Program-made: the position numbers and the translations under genes
Part shown: positions 9,019-20,553 of the stretch, piece after piece
How positions within the stretch are numbered: the stretch's first letter is position 1
Layout: each line of letters begins with the position of its first letter
The notes under the pieces: generated by a model
Seen by the model: only the letters and a program-made list of their open reading frames with translations
What the model was told of the DNA's origin: nothing
Database searches by the model: none
Source of the DNA: Nostoc sp. FACHB-892
Lineage (GTDB): Bacteria; Cyanobacteriota; Cyanobacteriia; Cyanobacteriales; Nostocaceae
Direction of reading: 5' to 3'
Length of the DNA stretch: 64,000 bases
Assembly: GCF_014698795.1 (NCBI RefSeq)
Contig: NZ_JACJTR010000002.1
Span: 62,001-126,000 of the forward strand

Positions 9019-11007
9019 CTATTTACTTGCTTGTTCCGTCAGTTTAGTGAGTACCTCATTCGATCGCTCGACGAAAGATTTCATTCCTTCAGCGTCAAAG
9101 CCCTTCTGAGACATCAGCGCTAGATCGTAGACGTGTTGGCAAATCAAGTTCACTAACTGATCTGTATGCGATTGACCGTCACCTTGAATAATACTACCTT
9201 GGTTAATATTTGCCAGATTTTGAATTAGCGGGTGAGCAGTATTCACTAACAAAATGTGATCTTCGGGAAACTCTGCTGTCCCCTGCTGCATCATGGCGTT
9301 CATTTCTCGCAGGCGGCGAAGAATCTCAGGTAAAAGCACCATCGCAGGTGGTGTACCTTGAGGATCGTCTGATTTCAAAGCTTCGGTACGAATGTTGAGT
9401 TTGGGTTTGTTGAGAGATTTCTCAAATAACTCTTTAATCGTCTCACTGCGGGTTTTGTTCGTCTTAGGATCGACAATTTCCGTAGCTTTATCTTGTTCTA
9501 GCAGGGTATTATCTAAATCTGAGTCTACCCGCGTAAACTTGACATCCTGATATTCCCGCTCTAGGAAGTTGATAAAGTGGGTGTCGATGAAGGAGTCCAT
9601 AAACAGGACTTCCAAGCCTTGATTTTTGTGTAGTTCTATGTATGTAGCTTGGGTTGTTTCATCGGTACTGTAGAAAACCCGGTTTTCGTTACGTTCTTTG
9701 TTGCGTTCTAAATACTCTTTGAGTGTGGTGTAAGGAGCAGTGGGTGTTGAGTTCTCGGCACTGGGTGAAGGAGTAACATCTTGCCAAGCATCCCCCTCTG
9801 AAGACTGTACTTCAACTGCTGGAGTTTCAGCAGCAGCTTTTTCTGTCAGCTTGGCGGTGGTGCGGAAGACGATGATATCTTCGATTTGTTTTTTGAATTT
9901 CTCGTCGTTGAGAACGCCAAATTTTACAAAAGTACCGAGGTCTTTCCAAGCGCTGATGTATTGTTCACGATTATCGCGGAAAAGTTCTTTGAGGCGATCG
10001 CCTACTTTTTTGGCAATGTAGTCACCAATTCGCTTCACGGTGCGATCGCCTTGCAAGGCACTCCGTGATACGTTTAGGGGAATATCGGTACTATCAATCA
10101 CACCCCGCATCGGCATCAGGAATTGCGGGATAATTTCTTCGCAGTTGTCGCTAACAAAAACTTGATTGCAAAATAACTTGATCTGCCCTTTGGTAACATC
10201 TACATCCGGCCTCATTTTGGGGAAATACAGAATCCCGTTGATGATAAAGGGATAGTCAGTATTTAAATGTACCCACAACAGAGGTTCTTCTTGAAAAGGA
10301 TACAGGTAGCGGTAAAACTCTAAATAATCTTCTTGACTTAGATTACTTGGAGACTCTCGCCACGGTGCTTTTTGCTTATTTACTACTTCACCGTCCAGTT
10401 TAATTGGGACTGGCAAGAAGTCACAGTAGGTCTTGACAAGATTCTTAATTCGTGCAGATTCAAGAAATTCTTCCTCTTCTCCTTGCAGGCTGAGAGTAAT
10501 AGTAGTACCACGAGTTGTTCGGGGCGACTCTTCTAGGGTGAAAGCTGGCGAACCATCGCAAGTCCAGTGAACCGCCTGCGCCCCTTCTTGATAGGAGAGG
10601 GTATCAATCTCTACCTTTTGCGCCACCATGAAGGAAGAGTAGAAACCAAGACCGAAGTGGCCAATTATCGGTTGATCTGATTTGCCTTCATATTTATGGA
10701 TAAATTCTTCAGCACTAGAAAAGGCAACCTGATTGATATATTTCTTAACTTCTTCTGCGGTCATCCCGATACCGTTATCGGAGATGGATAGGGTTTTTTT
10801 ATCTTTGTCAATGGCAATTTCAATTTCTGGTTCGCCGATATCTCCAGCGTAATCTCCGGCGCGGGATACCATTTTAAGCTTTTGGATAGCGTCTACAGCG
10901 TTGGATACCAGTTCTCGCAAGAATATTTGGTGGTCTGAGTAAAGCGACTTCTTAATGATCGGGAAAATATTCTCAGTATGAATACTGATAGTGCCTTGTT
11001 CTAGCAT
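9019..11007 (-). CDS. htpG: Chaperone HtpG (Hsp90)
   Basis: Bacterial Hsp90, a dimeric ATP-driven chaperone in the cytosol; in cyanobacteria it is linked to heat and oxidative stress survival. The 662 residues include the GHKL ATPase domain with HQIFLRELVSNAVDAIQK, DNGIGMT and GHFGLGFYSSFMVA, then the middle domain (SDNCEEIIPQFLMPMRGVIDS) and the C-terminal dimerisation region. No insertion or truncation is visible. The upstream spacer is shared with the divergent AAA ATPase gene. No CIRCE element (TTAGCACTC/GAGTGCTAA) was seen in front of it. Confidence 0.97.
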   Translation of the reverse strand: MLEQGTISIHTENIFPIIKKSLYSDHQIFLRELVSNAVDAIQKLKMVSRAGDYAGDIGEPEIEIAIDKDKKTLSISDNGIGMTAEEVKKYINQVAFSSAEEFIHKYEGKSDQPIIGHFGLGFYSSFMVAQKVEIDTLSYQEGAQAVHWTCDGSPAFTLEESPRTTRGTTITLSLQGEEEEFLESARIKNLVKTYCDFLPVPIKLDGEVVNKQKAPWRESPSNLSQEDYLEFYRYLYPFQEEPLLWVHLNTDYPFIINGILYFPKMRPDVDVTKGQIKLFCNQVFVSDNCEEIIPQFLMPMRGVIDSTDIPLNVSRSALQGDRTVKRIGDYIAKKVGDRLKELFRDNREQYISAWKDLGTFVKFGVLNDEKFKKQIEDIIVFRTTAKLTEKAAAETPAVEVQSSEGDAWQDVTPSPSAENSTPTAPYTTLKEYLERNKERNENRVFYSTDETTQATYIELHKNQGLEVLFMDSFIDTHFINFLEREYQDVKFTRVDSDLDNTLLEQDKATEIVDPKTNKTRSETIKELFEKSLNKPKLNIRTEALKSDDPQGTPPAMVLLPEILRRLREMNAMMQQGTAEFPEDHILLVNTAHPLIQNLANINQGSIIQGDGQSHTDQLVNLICQHVYDLALMSQKGFDAEGMKSFVERSNEVLTKLTEQASK

Positions 11008-11354
11008 AATTGGTAATTTTTCGATGTTAGTATCTGAAATGATGATAGTGGCTAATATAGCCTAGCCTTCTGTTTTCCAGGATAAACCCGGAGGAAATAG
11101 AAAGGTATGATACCAATTAGGATTTTAAAAGCATAACTTAGGCGATCGCACCTTTTTTGAGCGTTGTTTGCCCCCATTTTCTGATTCGGATTTCCCTACT
11201 CCCAATTTTCACCGCAGGTTTATTAACCTAATTGAGACTGTTACCTAAGTACTACTGCCAGTTTTTTCCAACACCAAAAAATAGTGATACGGATAAGTTT
11301 GTCCGATTTTTTGATAAATATTCCGAATTTCTAATATTGCAATATTTTTTACCT
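11008..11354. other. Divergent spacer between htpG and the AAA ATPase gene
   Basis: About 350 bases with no convincing gene. It holds one HIP1-like GGCGATCGC. An open frame runs through its right half in phase with the AAA gene from a TTG at 11232, but shows no conserved protein features. It presumably carries both promoters; no clear -35/-10 pair or operator was found. Confidence 0.5.
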
Positions 11355-12680
11355 ATGCTTAATAGTTCTGACTTACTCGCAAAACTCTACAATGCCTTTA
11401 ACCCCTTTGAACCCTTACCCGCAGGTGATCCAAAATATGTAGATTGTCAGGATGTGCGCGGAGATGCGGATATTGAGCAAGAGTTGGGAAATCGGATGCG
11501 ATTAGCAGATACAAATACTTGCCAATTGTATTCTGGCCATCGGGGTGCGGGGAAGTCTACAGAATTACTCAGGTTAAAGAAATATTTAGAAAATCGAGAA
11601 TTTTATGTTGTGTATTTTGCTGCTGATGAAGAGGATATTGATTCAGAAGATGCCCAATATACAGATATCCTCCTCGCCTGTACCCGCCGTTTGCTTAAAG
11701 ATTTAAAAGGAATTGCTAATCCTCGTCCTATACTCAACTGGTTGAAAGGTCGTTGGGAAGATTTGAAAGATTTGGCGCAGACTCCCATAGAATTTGAGAG
11801 TCTGGGAGTAGAAGCACAGCTAACTCAATTCGCCAAATTGACCGCAAATTTAAGGGCTGTTCCTGAATTACGCCAGAAGATTCGCCAAAAAATTGATCCT
11901 TACACCGTCACATTAATTCAGGTGTTAAATGAGTTTCTGGTGGATGCAAAACAACACTTACCTAATGGCTACAAAAAACTGGCGGTAATTGTCGATAACT
12001 TAGACCGAATGGTATTAGTCAAAGATGGAGAACGCACCAACTATGAGGAAGTATTTTTAGACCGTAGCGAACAACTTCAAGCTTTAGATTGCCATTTGAT
12101 TTACACTGTCCCGATTTCAATGGTCTATTCTACCAGGGCAACAGACCTCAGAGATATCTACGGCGACCCCCAAATTTTGCCGATGATTATGGTAAACACT
12201 CTCAAGGGGGAAGTTTACCAGCCAGGACTAAAGAAAGTTAAAGAAGTAATTAAGAAGCGAGTCGGGCAAATTGCACCAGAACTATCACTAGAAACAGAAA
12301 TTTTCGACAGTTCCCAAACCTTAGACAGACTTTGTTTAATGAGTGGAGGTCATGTGAGGAATTTGCTATTGTTAACTCAAGATGCCTTTGGACGCACTGA
12401 AGAGTTACCTGTTTCAGAAAACGCGGTGCGACGAGCAATTACTCAAGCTAGAGATACTTATCGCCGCGCTGTGGAAAATCATCAATGGTGTCTGTTAGCG
12501 GAAGTGTCTTGTTCTAAGCGCATTATTAATGATGACTTGTATCGCAGTTTGATGTATAACCGTTGTCTTTTAGAATACCGCTATTTGGATGATGAGGGAG
12601 AGATGCAGCGTTGGTATGATATTCATCCATTGATTCAAGGAATTCCAGAATTTAAAGAAGCTGTAGCGAAACTTTCATGA
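11355..12680 (+). CDS. AAA-type P-loop ATPase, partner of the downstream TPR protein
   Basis: P-loop ATPase of about 441 residues. A short lead (DCQDVRGDADIEQELGNRM) precedes Walker A GHRGAGKST (about residues 61-69), and Walker B is AVIVDNLDRM. The segment between (VVYFAADEEDIDSEDAQYTD) and the later VKEVIKKRVGQIAPELSLE are typical of Orc1/KAP/STAND-like regulatory ATPases. The frame opens at a TTG (11232), but the ATG at 11355 starts the conserved part and is preferred. Its stop overlaps the start of the next gene as ATGA, indicating translational coupling. The C-terminal region (RRAVENHQWCLLAEV onward) looks like a winged-helix-like module. Function is unknown; regulation or conflict signalling is plausible but unproven. 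Confidence 0.8.
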   Translation: MLNSSDLLAKLYNAFNPFEPLPAGDPKYVDCQDVRGDADIEQELGNRMRLADTNTCQLYSGHRGAGKSTELLRLKKYLENREFYVVYFAADEEDIDSEDAQYTDILLACTRRLLKDLKGIANPRPILNWLKGRWEDLKDLAQTPIEFESLGVEAQLTQFAKLTANLRAVPELRQKIRQKIDPYTVTLIQVLNEFLVDAKQHLPNGYKKLAVIVDNLDRMVLVKDGERTNYEEVFLDRSEQLQALDCHLIYTVPISMVYSTRATDLRDIYGDPQILPMIMVNTLKGEVYQPGLKKVKEVIKKRVGQIAPELSLETEIFDSSQTLDRLCLMSGGHVRNLLLLTQDAFGRTEELPVSENAVRRAITQARDTYRRAVENHQWCLLAEVSCSKRIINDDLYRSLMYNRCLLEYRYLDDEGEMQRWYDIHPLIQGIPEFKEAVAKLS

Positions 12681-14443
12681 ACCCAAATTTAAGTGATTGG
12701 GATGATGATTTACCCGCAGAACCAGAAGAAGCTTATCAAGACTTGCTTCGCGCACTGAAGCGGAAATCAGGATTTGGTTTGTTTTTTGTCCAATGTACAC
12801 CTGTGGAAGCAGACAAGTTCATTGTCAAACTTCCCCAGGAGATTCCGCAGAAGACGATTGCAGTTTTGCGGTTAGTTGAAGCGATTGATAATTTATATGA
12901 GCTAGTAGCAGAGTTTATTAAAGACAAGCAAATTGATATTTTATTAATTAAAGGTCTGGAATCTTCTTTATATAAGTATGAAAAAAGAAGTTTTGGGGAA
13001 ATTACAGAAGGACAATTTAGCAATTTAACCAGTGTTCCGCATATTTTAAATCACTTAAACCAACAGCGAGAACGCTTTAGAGATGACTTTCCCATTAGTT
13101 TAGTTTTTCTTTTGCGTTCATTTTCGATTAACTATTTTATTCATCGCGCCCCAGATTTTTTTGATTGGCGTTCTGGGGTATTTGAATTACCAACTACACC
13201 AGAAGTAGTAGATGAAGAATCATCTCGCCTACTGGACGAAGCAGGTTATGAAGAATATTTAAAACTTAGCCATGAAAAAAAAATAGAGAAACTTCTAGAA
13301 ATTAAAGATATGCTAACAGAAAAATTCCAGACAGAAAGCCGGAAGCCGAGTTTACTATGTGAGTTGGGAAAGTTATTAGTTACTGCTAACGAAAATGAAC
13401 TAGCAATAGCATTCTATAATGAAGCGTTGAAAATTCGAACTGATTATTACCAAGCTTGGTACAATCGGGGCATTACACTAGGAAATTTAGGATGTTATGA
13501 ACCAGCAATTTCATCCTACGATGAGGCAGTGAAAATTAAGCCTAACTACTACTATGCTTGGTACAATCGGGGAATTATGCTAGTGAATCTAGGATGTTAT
13601 GAAGAAGCAATTGCATCTTACGAAGAAGCCCTAAAATTTAAACCTGATTATTATGAGGCTTGGAATAATAAAGGTAATTTACTATTAAATTTAGGTGATT
13701 ATGAAGCAGCGATCGCATCTTATGAAGAAGCGCTAAAATTTAAATCCGATTACTACTTAATTTGGAATAATCGAGGCATTGCCCTAGTAAAGCTGGGACG
13801 TTATAAAGCAGCAATCGCATCGTATGAAGAAGCACTGAAACTTAAATCTGATTACCATTTATCTTGGTATGGTAAAGGTAATGCATTAGCTAATTTGGGA
13901 GATACTGAAGCAGCGATTGCTTTTTATCAAGAGGCAGTTAAAATTCAACCTGATTACCACTTAGCTTGGTATAGTCAGGGAAATGCACTAGAGAGTTTGG
14001 GACGCTATGAAGAAGCGATTGAATGCTACGAAGAGGCGCTGACAATTAAACCAGATGACTATTTAGCTTGGTATGATCGAGGCATTCTACTAGAAAATTT
14101 AGGAAACTACGAGGTAGCAATTACTTCCTATAACCAAGCATTAAACATTAAGCCAGATGACTATTTATCTTGGTACGCTAAAGGTTATGCTTCTAAAAAT
14201 TTAGAACGTTACGAAGCAGCAATTATATCCTTTGATCAAGCACTGCAATTTCAGCCAGATAATCATGAAGTTTGGTACAACAAAGCTTATTGTTATGCTC
14301 TCCAAGGTAATATTGAGCAGGCACTAGAAAACTTACAAAAAGCAATTAATCTAGGTGGTGACGAATATCGTGCGATGGCAAAAACTGACTCTTGTTTTGA
14401 TGCTATGCGAAAAGGTGAGTGCTTTCAATATTTAATTCAATAA
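12677..14443 (+). CDS. TPR protein with degenerate NTPase-like N-terminal domain
   Basis: A 588-residue protein in two parts. Residues about 15-175 look like a P-loop fold that has lost its Walker A: FGLFFVQC is followed by TPVEADK where GxxxxGK would stand, a Walker-B-like strand IDILLIKGLE follows, and the domain ends with the motif RAPDFFDWRSGVF. Residues about 225-575 are ten TPR units of 34 residues (consensus AWYNRGxxLxNLGxYExAI), expected to form a protein-binding superhelix. The start overlaps the upstream ATPase stop (ATGA), so the two are probably made in fixed ratio and act together: an active ATPase plus an inactive-ATPase sensor/scaffold. No membrane segment or enzymatic effector is visible. 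Confidence 0.82.
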   Translation: MNPNLSDWDDDLPAEPEEAYQDLLRALKRKSGFGLFFVQCTPVEADKFIVKLPQEIPQKTIAVLRLVEAIDNLYELVAEFIKDKQIDILLIKGLESSLYKYEKRSFGEITEGQFSNLTSVPHILNHLNQQRERFRDDFPISLVFLLRSFSINYFIHRAPDFFDWRSGVFELPTTPEVVDEESSRLLDEAGYEEYLKLSHEKKIEKLLEIKDMLTEKFQTESRKPSLLCELGKLLVTANENELAIAFYNEALKIRTDYYQAWYNRGITLGNLGCYEPAISSYDEAVKIKPNYYYAWYNRGIMLVNLGCYEEAIASYEEALKFKPDYYEAWNNKGNLLLNLGDYEAAIASYEEALKFKSDYYLIWNNRGIALVKLGRYKAAIASYEEALKLKSDYHLSWYGKGNALANLGDTEAAIAFYQEAVKIQPDYHLAWYSQGNALESLGRYEEAIECYEEALTIKPDDYLAWYDRGILLENLGNYEVAITSYNQALNIKPDDYLSWYAKGYASKNLERYEAAIISFDQALQFQPDNHEVWYNKAYCYALQGNIEQALENLQKAINLGGDEYRAMAKTDSCFDAMRKGECFQYLIQ

Positions 14444-14590
14444 CTTCTATAAAGATTAAACTAATATAGCGATTATTAATTTAGCGATCACTCACTTTCT
14501 CACTTATACTGAAACGACTAACTAAAATCAACAGCGATGCCTATACATTACTAAATATAAAGTTAACTCATCTTCAGGAACACAAATCAA

Positions 14591-14893
14591 ATGTCAGAAA
14601 ACGCCCAAGAGCAAAAACAGCTATCTCTCCAAGAAATTGCTAGCCTATCTTTGGCAGAACGTCACAAAACACTAGAACCTTTTACCGCCGCTATAGCCGA
14701 AGATTTTTTGAATGACCCGGAATTAACAGAATTCTTAGTTTTGGATGGTGAAGACTGGGAAGCTGAGAATGAAAACATAATTTATGCGGAAGAAATTGAA
14801 AACATCCGTAACCATGATGCCTTTTTGAATGGCTATATATTAAAAGATGAAGGACTTTATGATGACTATGCAAATCAGAAGGGAAATACTTAA
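14591..14893 (+). CDS. Small acidic protein, unknown
   Basis: A 100-residue acidic protein beginning MSENAQEQKQLSLQEIASLS. The N-terminal stretch LSLQEIASLSLAERHKTLEPF resembles the leading helices of cyanobacterial antitoxins, but no DNA-binding domain or partner toxin is adjacent. The rest is rich in Asp/Glu/Asn. It lies 147 bases after the TPR gene on the same strand, so it could be a third member of that cluster or an independent small gene. No family was recognised. Confidence 0.5.
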   Translation: MSENAQEQKQLSLQEIASLSLAERHKTLEPFTAAIAEDFLNDPELTEFLVLDGEDWEAENENIIYAEEIENIRNHDAFLNGYILKDEGLYDDYANQKGNT

Positions 14894-14993
14894 AATAAGT
14901 ATGAAATTTGTATATTAAGCCTCAGTTTTAAGCAGCTTAAATTAAAAGTGATCGCACATACATATAGTAATCGTAAATCATTTGTGGAAAGTT

Positions 14994-15026
14994 AGATCCC
15001 CGACTTCTTTGAGAAGTCGGGGATCT
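14994..15026. repeat. Palindromic repeat AGATCCCCGACTTCT hairpin
   Basis: A perfect 15-bp stem (AGATCCCCGACTTCT / AGAAGTCGGGGATCT) with a 3-base loop. This palindrome is a familiar dispersed repeat of Nostoc-type genomes. It lies between convergent genes (the 100-residue gene and clpB), where it could stop transcription from both sides, although there is no T-run. Confidence 0.8.
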
Positions 15027-15087
15027 GGACACCTAGCGATCGCTTATTCAATTTACCGCTTCTGCAATTTCTAATCGCCTTCTCAGA

Positions 15088-17730
15088 CTATGTAGCAATC
15101 TGTGGTACTGACACCTTCACCAGCACTTTTTTGCTAAAAGACAGACCGTTCTCATTTTTGTCAATGATAATCGTGTCTCCAGAGATAAAAGTATTCTCCA
15201 ATAATTTGGTGGCGAGGGGGTTTTCTACTTCTCGCTGAATCGCGCGTTTGAGTGGACGCGCACCATAAACTGGGTCATAGCCTGATTCGACAAGGTGATC
15301 GCAAGCAGCTTGCGATATCTCAAAGAAGATTTTTTGCTCGCGCAAGAGATTTTCTACCCGCTTGAGTTGAATACGGATGATATGCCGCAGTTCCGTGCGA
15401 CTGAGGGCATGAAAGAGAATAATATCATCAAGGCGGGTGAGAAATTCGGGGCGGAAATGCGATCGCAAAGCATCCATTACGCGCTTTTGCATCGTTTCAT
15501 ACTTGGAATCATCACCAGATACATCCAAGATATGTTCGCTACCAATGTTACTGGTCATCACAATAACTGTGTTACGAAAATCTACCGTTCTTCCTTGAGA
15601 GTCAGTAACTCTCCCATCATCTAACACCTGCAACAAAATATTGAACACATCGGGGTGCGCTTTCTCCACTTCATCTAGCAGCACCACTGAGTAGGGACGG
15701 CGGCGAACCGCCTCGGAAAGTTGACCGCCTTCTTCATAGCCAATGTATCCTGGAGGCGCTCCCACTAACCGAGAAACTGAGTGTTTTTCCATATACTCAG
15801 ACATATCCAAACGCACCAAGGCATCATCAGAATCAAAGAGAAACTGAGCTAAAGCACGGGCGAGTTCAGTTTTGCCCACACCTGTGGGACCCATGAACAA
15901 AAATGAACCAATGGGACGCGAGGGATCTTTCATCCCCGCGCGGGCGCGACGTATCGCAGCTGCTACCGCTTCTACAGCCTCTTCTTGCCCAATAACTCTT
16001 TTATGTAAATGACTTTCTAGTTGCAGCAATTTTTGCCGTTCCGATTCCAAAAGGCGATTGACGGGAATTCCTGTCCATTTGGCGACGATTTCGGCAATAT
16101 CAGCTTCGGTGACTTGTTCTCGCAACAACGTAGAACCTTGGTTTTGAATTTCTAAAAGGCTCGCTTCTTTGGCTTCGCGCTCGTGCTGTACTCCTTCCAA
16201 TTTGCCATACTTCAATTGGGCAGCTTTATTTAAGTCATAAGCGCGTTCCGCCTGTTCAATTTGCACTCGCAGGGCATCTTCTTCTTTCTTTAAGGCGCTT
16301 ATAGCCTCCAATATCTGCTTTTCACCTTGCCATTGCTCATTAAATACTTGCTGTTTTTCTGTTAAATCGGCAATTTCTTGCTCAATTCGCTCTAAACGTT
16401 CTCTCGTTTGGGGAATACCTTTCTCTTCGCCAGCTAATGATAGCTTTTCCATTTCTAACTGCATGAGGCGGCGATCAATGGTTTCCAATTCAGCTGGTTT
16501 GGAGGTAATCTCCATTTTCAACTGTGCTGCTGCCTCATCCACCAAATCAATAGCTTTATCTGGTAAGAAGCGATCGCTAATATAACGTGCTGACAGGGTT
16601 GCTGCTGCTACCAACGCCGAATCAGAAATTTTGACGTTGTGATGCACTTCATAACGTTCTTTCAATCCCCGCAGAATGGAAATAGTATTTTCCACAGTTG
16701 GCTGATCGACAAATACTTGCTGAAAGCGGCGTTCTAGGGCAGCGTCTTTCTCAATGTGTTTGCGAAATTCGTCGAGGGTAGTCGCACCAATACAACGCAG
16801 TTCTCCCCGCGCCAGCATTGGTTTAAGTAAATTTCCGGCATCCATTGCCCCTTGCTGGGTGGAACCTGCGCCAACTACGGTATGCAATTCGTCAATAAAC
16901 AGTACGATGTCACCGTTAGATTCTGTAACTTCCTTGAGGACTGCTTTCAGGCGTTCTTCAAATTCTCCTCGTAATTTTGCCCCAGCAATCAAACTACCGA
17001 TATCTAAAGAAATGAGTTTGCGGTTTTTCAGAGATTCGGGAACGTCACCATTTACCATTCGCTGTGCCAAAGCTTCTGCGATCGCAGTTTTACCTACCCC
17101 AGGTTCACCAATCAATACAGGGTTATTTTTGCTACGACGAGACAATACTTGAATTACCCGCCGAATTTCCTCATCCCGTCCAATTACCGGGTCGAGTTTT
17201 CCAGATTTTGCCTGTTCTGTCAAATCTCTACCAAATTTTTGTAAGGCTTCATAACGAGATTCTGGCGTTTGATCTGTCACCTTTTGGCTACCGCGAATGG
17301 CTTTGATCGCAGCTTCTAGTTTAGCTACATCCGTACTAAAGCCTTTGAGGATCTTTCGTCCAACGCGATCGTCTTCAGCAAAGGCTAAGAGTATGTGTTC
17401 CACAGAAATGTAGGAGTCTTTCATCCTGACTCTAGCTTCCTCGGCTCGATCTAATAAAACATCTAAACTGCGGCTAAGGTAAAGCTGATCGCTTTTACCA
17501 ACTTTGGGCTGACGTTGCGTAAAGGCTTCTAGCTGCTGTTGGAAGCGGATTGGATCAACCTCAGATTTAGCCAGGATACGTATTGCTAGACTAGTGGGTT
17601 CTTCTAACAGGGCAATAATTAAATGTTCAACATCTAGTTGCTGTTGTTGATAAGCACGGACTATATCCTGAGATTTAACAATCGCTTCCCAGGCTTTATC
17701 AGTAAATTTATTAGGATCTGTAGGTTGCAT
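15088..17730 (-). CDS. clpB: ATP-dependent chaperone ClpB (first paralog)
   Basis: Hexameric AAA+ disaggregase that works with DnaK to rescue aggregated proteins. The 880 residues show the N-terminal Clp repeats (1-150), Walker A1 GEPGVGKTA, a coiled-coil M domain (about 410-540), Walker A2 GPTGVGKTE, and the C-terminal [20 protein letters not shown]. It lacks the IGF-type ClpP-binding loop, as ClpB should. A second ClpB lies at 49.9 kb. This copy is the more divergent in the N-terminal and C-terminal parts and has an extended C-terminal tail. It is followed by the 15-bp palindrome. Confidence 0.95.
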   Translation of the reverse strand: MQPTDPNKFTDKAWEAIVKSQDIVRAYQQQQLDVEHLIIALLEEPTSLAIRILAKSEVDPIRFQQQLEAFTQRQPKVGKSDQLYLSRSLDVLLDRAEEARVRMKDSYISVEHILLAFAEDDRVGRKILKGFSTDVAKLEAAIKAIRGSQKVTDQTPESRYEALQKFGRDLTEQAKSGKLDPVIGRDEEIRRVIQVLSRRSKNNPVLIGEPGVGKTAIAEALAQRMVNGDVPESLKNRKLISLDIGSLIAGAKLRGEFEERLKAVLKEVTESNGDIVLFIDELHTVVGAGSTQQGAMDAGNLLKPMLARGELRCIGATTLDEFRKHIEKDAALERRFQQVFVDQPTVENTISILRGLKERYEVHHNVKISDSALVAAATLSARYISDRFLPDKAIDLVDEAAAQLKMEITSKPAELETIDRRLMQLEMEKLSLAGEEKGIPQTRERLERIEQEIADLTEKQQVFNEQWQGEKQILEAISALKKEEDALRVQIEQAERAYDLNKAAQLKYGKLEGVQHEREAKEASLLEIQNQGSTLLREQVTEADIAEIVAKWTGIPVNRLLESERQKLLQLESHLHKRVIGQEEAVEAVAAAIRRARAGMKDPSRPIGSFLFMGPTGVGKTELARALAQFLFDSDDALVRLDMSEYMEKHSVSRLVGAPPGYIGYEEGGQLSEAVRRRPYSVVLLDEVEKAHPDVFNILLQVLDDGRVTDSQGRTVDFRNTVIVMTSNIGSEHILDVSGDDSKYETMQKRVMDALRSHFRPEFLTRLDDIILFHALSRTELRHIIRIQLKRVENLLREQKIFFEISQAACDHLVESGYDPVYGARPLKRAIQREVENPLATKLLENTFISGDTIIIDKNENGLSFSKKVLVKVSVPQIAT

Positions 17731-18382
17731 CTTTAGAATTTTAGAATTTTGATTTTTAGTTTAGGGATTGCGTGTTGGGGATTGGGGATTGGGGATTGGG
17801 GACTGGGGATTGGAAAAATTCTTCCCTAATAACTAATTCCTAGCCCTTAGTCCCTAATTATCCAAACATTCTCAGCGTATATCCGCGTGTATCTCCAGTG
17901 GCAATTTTGGATTGGTAATTGGCGATAGTTTAATCGATTACCTATTTCCTAATTTAAAACGAAAACACTGTTCTGAACGGACTTTCTCAAACGGTGCTGT
18001 TGGAGCGATATCTACGACGGGCTACACTTACGTTAGTAGTGTTGCTCATCGACGACAGTATGGGCGTAATACTAATAGGAAGGATTTACGCAGAGAAGAT
18101 TCCCTAACCCGCCAAAAAAAGGGGAGGTAAAAAGTGAAAAGTCTCGCACATTCGGGTAACAGGAGCGCGATAGTACCTGTCTGCGGAAAAAATAAATTTT
18201 CCCGTATCTGGTTCAGCTTTTCAAGACATCAGTGTGGATTTTCCTACAGCTTTATTGCCTTCGATAAAGTTTTACTCCGTACTTAGGCAAAAGTAGGAGC
18301 GACGGAAACCGCTACTCTTAACTCTGGTGACTCAGCACAACTGAAGCTCAACTCCATCACCTATATTCTTAAATTATAAGAA
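17731..18382. other. Gene-poor spacer between clpB and gloA
   Basis: About 650 bases without a convincing gene. It holds the GGGGATT heptamer array (17775-17813), a copy of the dispersed block GGAGCGATATCTACGACGGG (about 18002), and short weak inverted repeats around 18155-18215. A 72-codon open frame at 17912-18130 crosses the repeat and is not credible. Both flanking genes are on the minus strand, so the clpB promoter should lie at the left end. Confidence 0.6.
17775..17813. repeat. GGGGATT heptamer tandem repeat
   Basis: Five to six copies of GGGGATT (one GGGGACT variant), just upstream of clpB. This is the classic short tandemly repeated repetitive sequence of heterocystous cyanobacteria; the same unit recurs at 58491-58522. 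Confidence 0.9.
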
Positions 18383-18817
18383 TTACTGACTCACAAGTTG
18401 CTCTTGTGATTCCTGTTTGGCTGCTGATCCTTGAGATCCTAGTTGAATCAGTTCAATTTTATATCCATCTGGATCTTCCACAAAAGCAATCACTGTCGAA
18501 CCATGTTTCATCGGCCCTGGTTCACGGACAACTTTACCGCCCTGATTGCGGATTTCTTCACAGGTAGCGTAAATATCATCAACGCCAAGGGCAATGTGAC
18601 CATAAGCATTACCCAATTCGTACTTTTCTACCCCCCAGTTGTAGGTTAGTTCGATCACCGAGTTGTCGCTTTCGTCGCCGTAGCCAACAAAAGCAAGGGT
18701 AAATTCTCCCCCTGGATAATCTTTTCGGCGTAGTAATTTCATTCCTAGAAGTTCACAGTAGAACTTTAAGGACTCTTCAAGGTTGCCCACCCGTAGCATT
18801 GTGTGTAGTAATCGCAT
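18383..18817 (-). CDS. gloA: Lactoylglutathione lyase (glyoxalase I)
   Basis: Converts the methylglyoxal-glutathione hemithioacetal to S-lactoylglutathione, detoxifying a by-product of glycolysis. The 144 residues carry the four metal ligands at the same positions as the E. coli enzyme: H5 ([10 protein letters not shown]), E56 (VIELTYN), H74 ([10 protein letters not shown]) and E122 (YKIELIQ). That arrangement suggests the Ni/Co-type bacterial form. The C-terminus has a short Gln/Ser-rich tail ([15 protein letters not shown]). Eno lies upstream on the other strand. Confidence 0.96.
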   Translation of the reverse strand: MRLLHTMLRVGNLEESLKFYCELLGMKLLRRKDYPGGEFTLAFVGYGDESDNSVIELTYNWGVEKYELGNAYGHIALGVDDIYATCEEIRNQGGKVVREPGPMKHGSTVIAFVEDPDGYKIELIQLGSQGSAAKQESQEQLVSQ

Positions 18818-18959
18818 ATTGACCTTTTCTCTGTAATTGATTTAGTGTTATTCTCTGCCAACATTTTACCTAGCTGAAAGTCTTCAGGTAAAAATGCATC
18901 AGGGAAAAAATTAATTGAAGGAGGCAGAGGAGAGGGCAATTAATTTTCGTCCTGCCTTC

Positions 18960-19062
18960 TGCCTAGTTGTTGAGCGTACCCCTCCGGGGAAGCAAGCTAC
19001 GCGTGGTGTCTCGTAGAGATGTCGAAACACTGCCTTCTGCCTTCATTGATAAACATTCCCTT
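18960..19062. repeat. Cluster of dispersed Nostoc-type repeats
   Basis: Contains GGAAGCAAGCTACGCGT...GTCTCGTAGAGA, which recurs at 47880-47912, followed by CTGCCTTCTGCCTTC...TTGATAAA, which recurs at about 4361-4389. Both blocks are in the spacer between divergent gloA and eno. They appear to be mobile or amplified intergenic repeats with no coding role. Confidence 0.75.
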
Positions 19063-19180
19063 ACCCATTTTTGGTGTTGATCCCCATCCATATAATGGAA
19101 ATCTTCTTTAATCTCAGCCAATAAAGTCTCTTAAACGCCTATGCTAGCGATTGGGTTAGGCAGCTGGACTGTATGCGTAA

Positions 19181-20497
<1,317 letters not shown>

Positions 20498-20498
20498 A

Positions 20499-20553
20499 GT
20501 TAGGAGTTAGGAGTTTTTAATTCATAATTCATCACTTCTAACTCCTAACTGAT
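20499..20553. repeat. Inverted GAGTTAG heptamers between eno and argC
   Basis: AGTTAGGAGTTAGGAG on the left pairs with CTAACTCCTAACT on the right around an A/T-rich centre. Located between convergent genes, so likely a bidirectional terminator made from short tandem repeats. Confidence 0.7.

Noticed and set aside
17912..18130. 72-codon plus-strand frame
   Set aside because: Crosses a dispersed repeat (GGAGCGATATCTACGACGGG) and has no conserved features.
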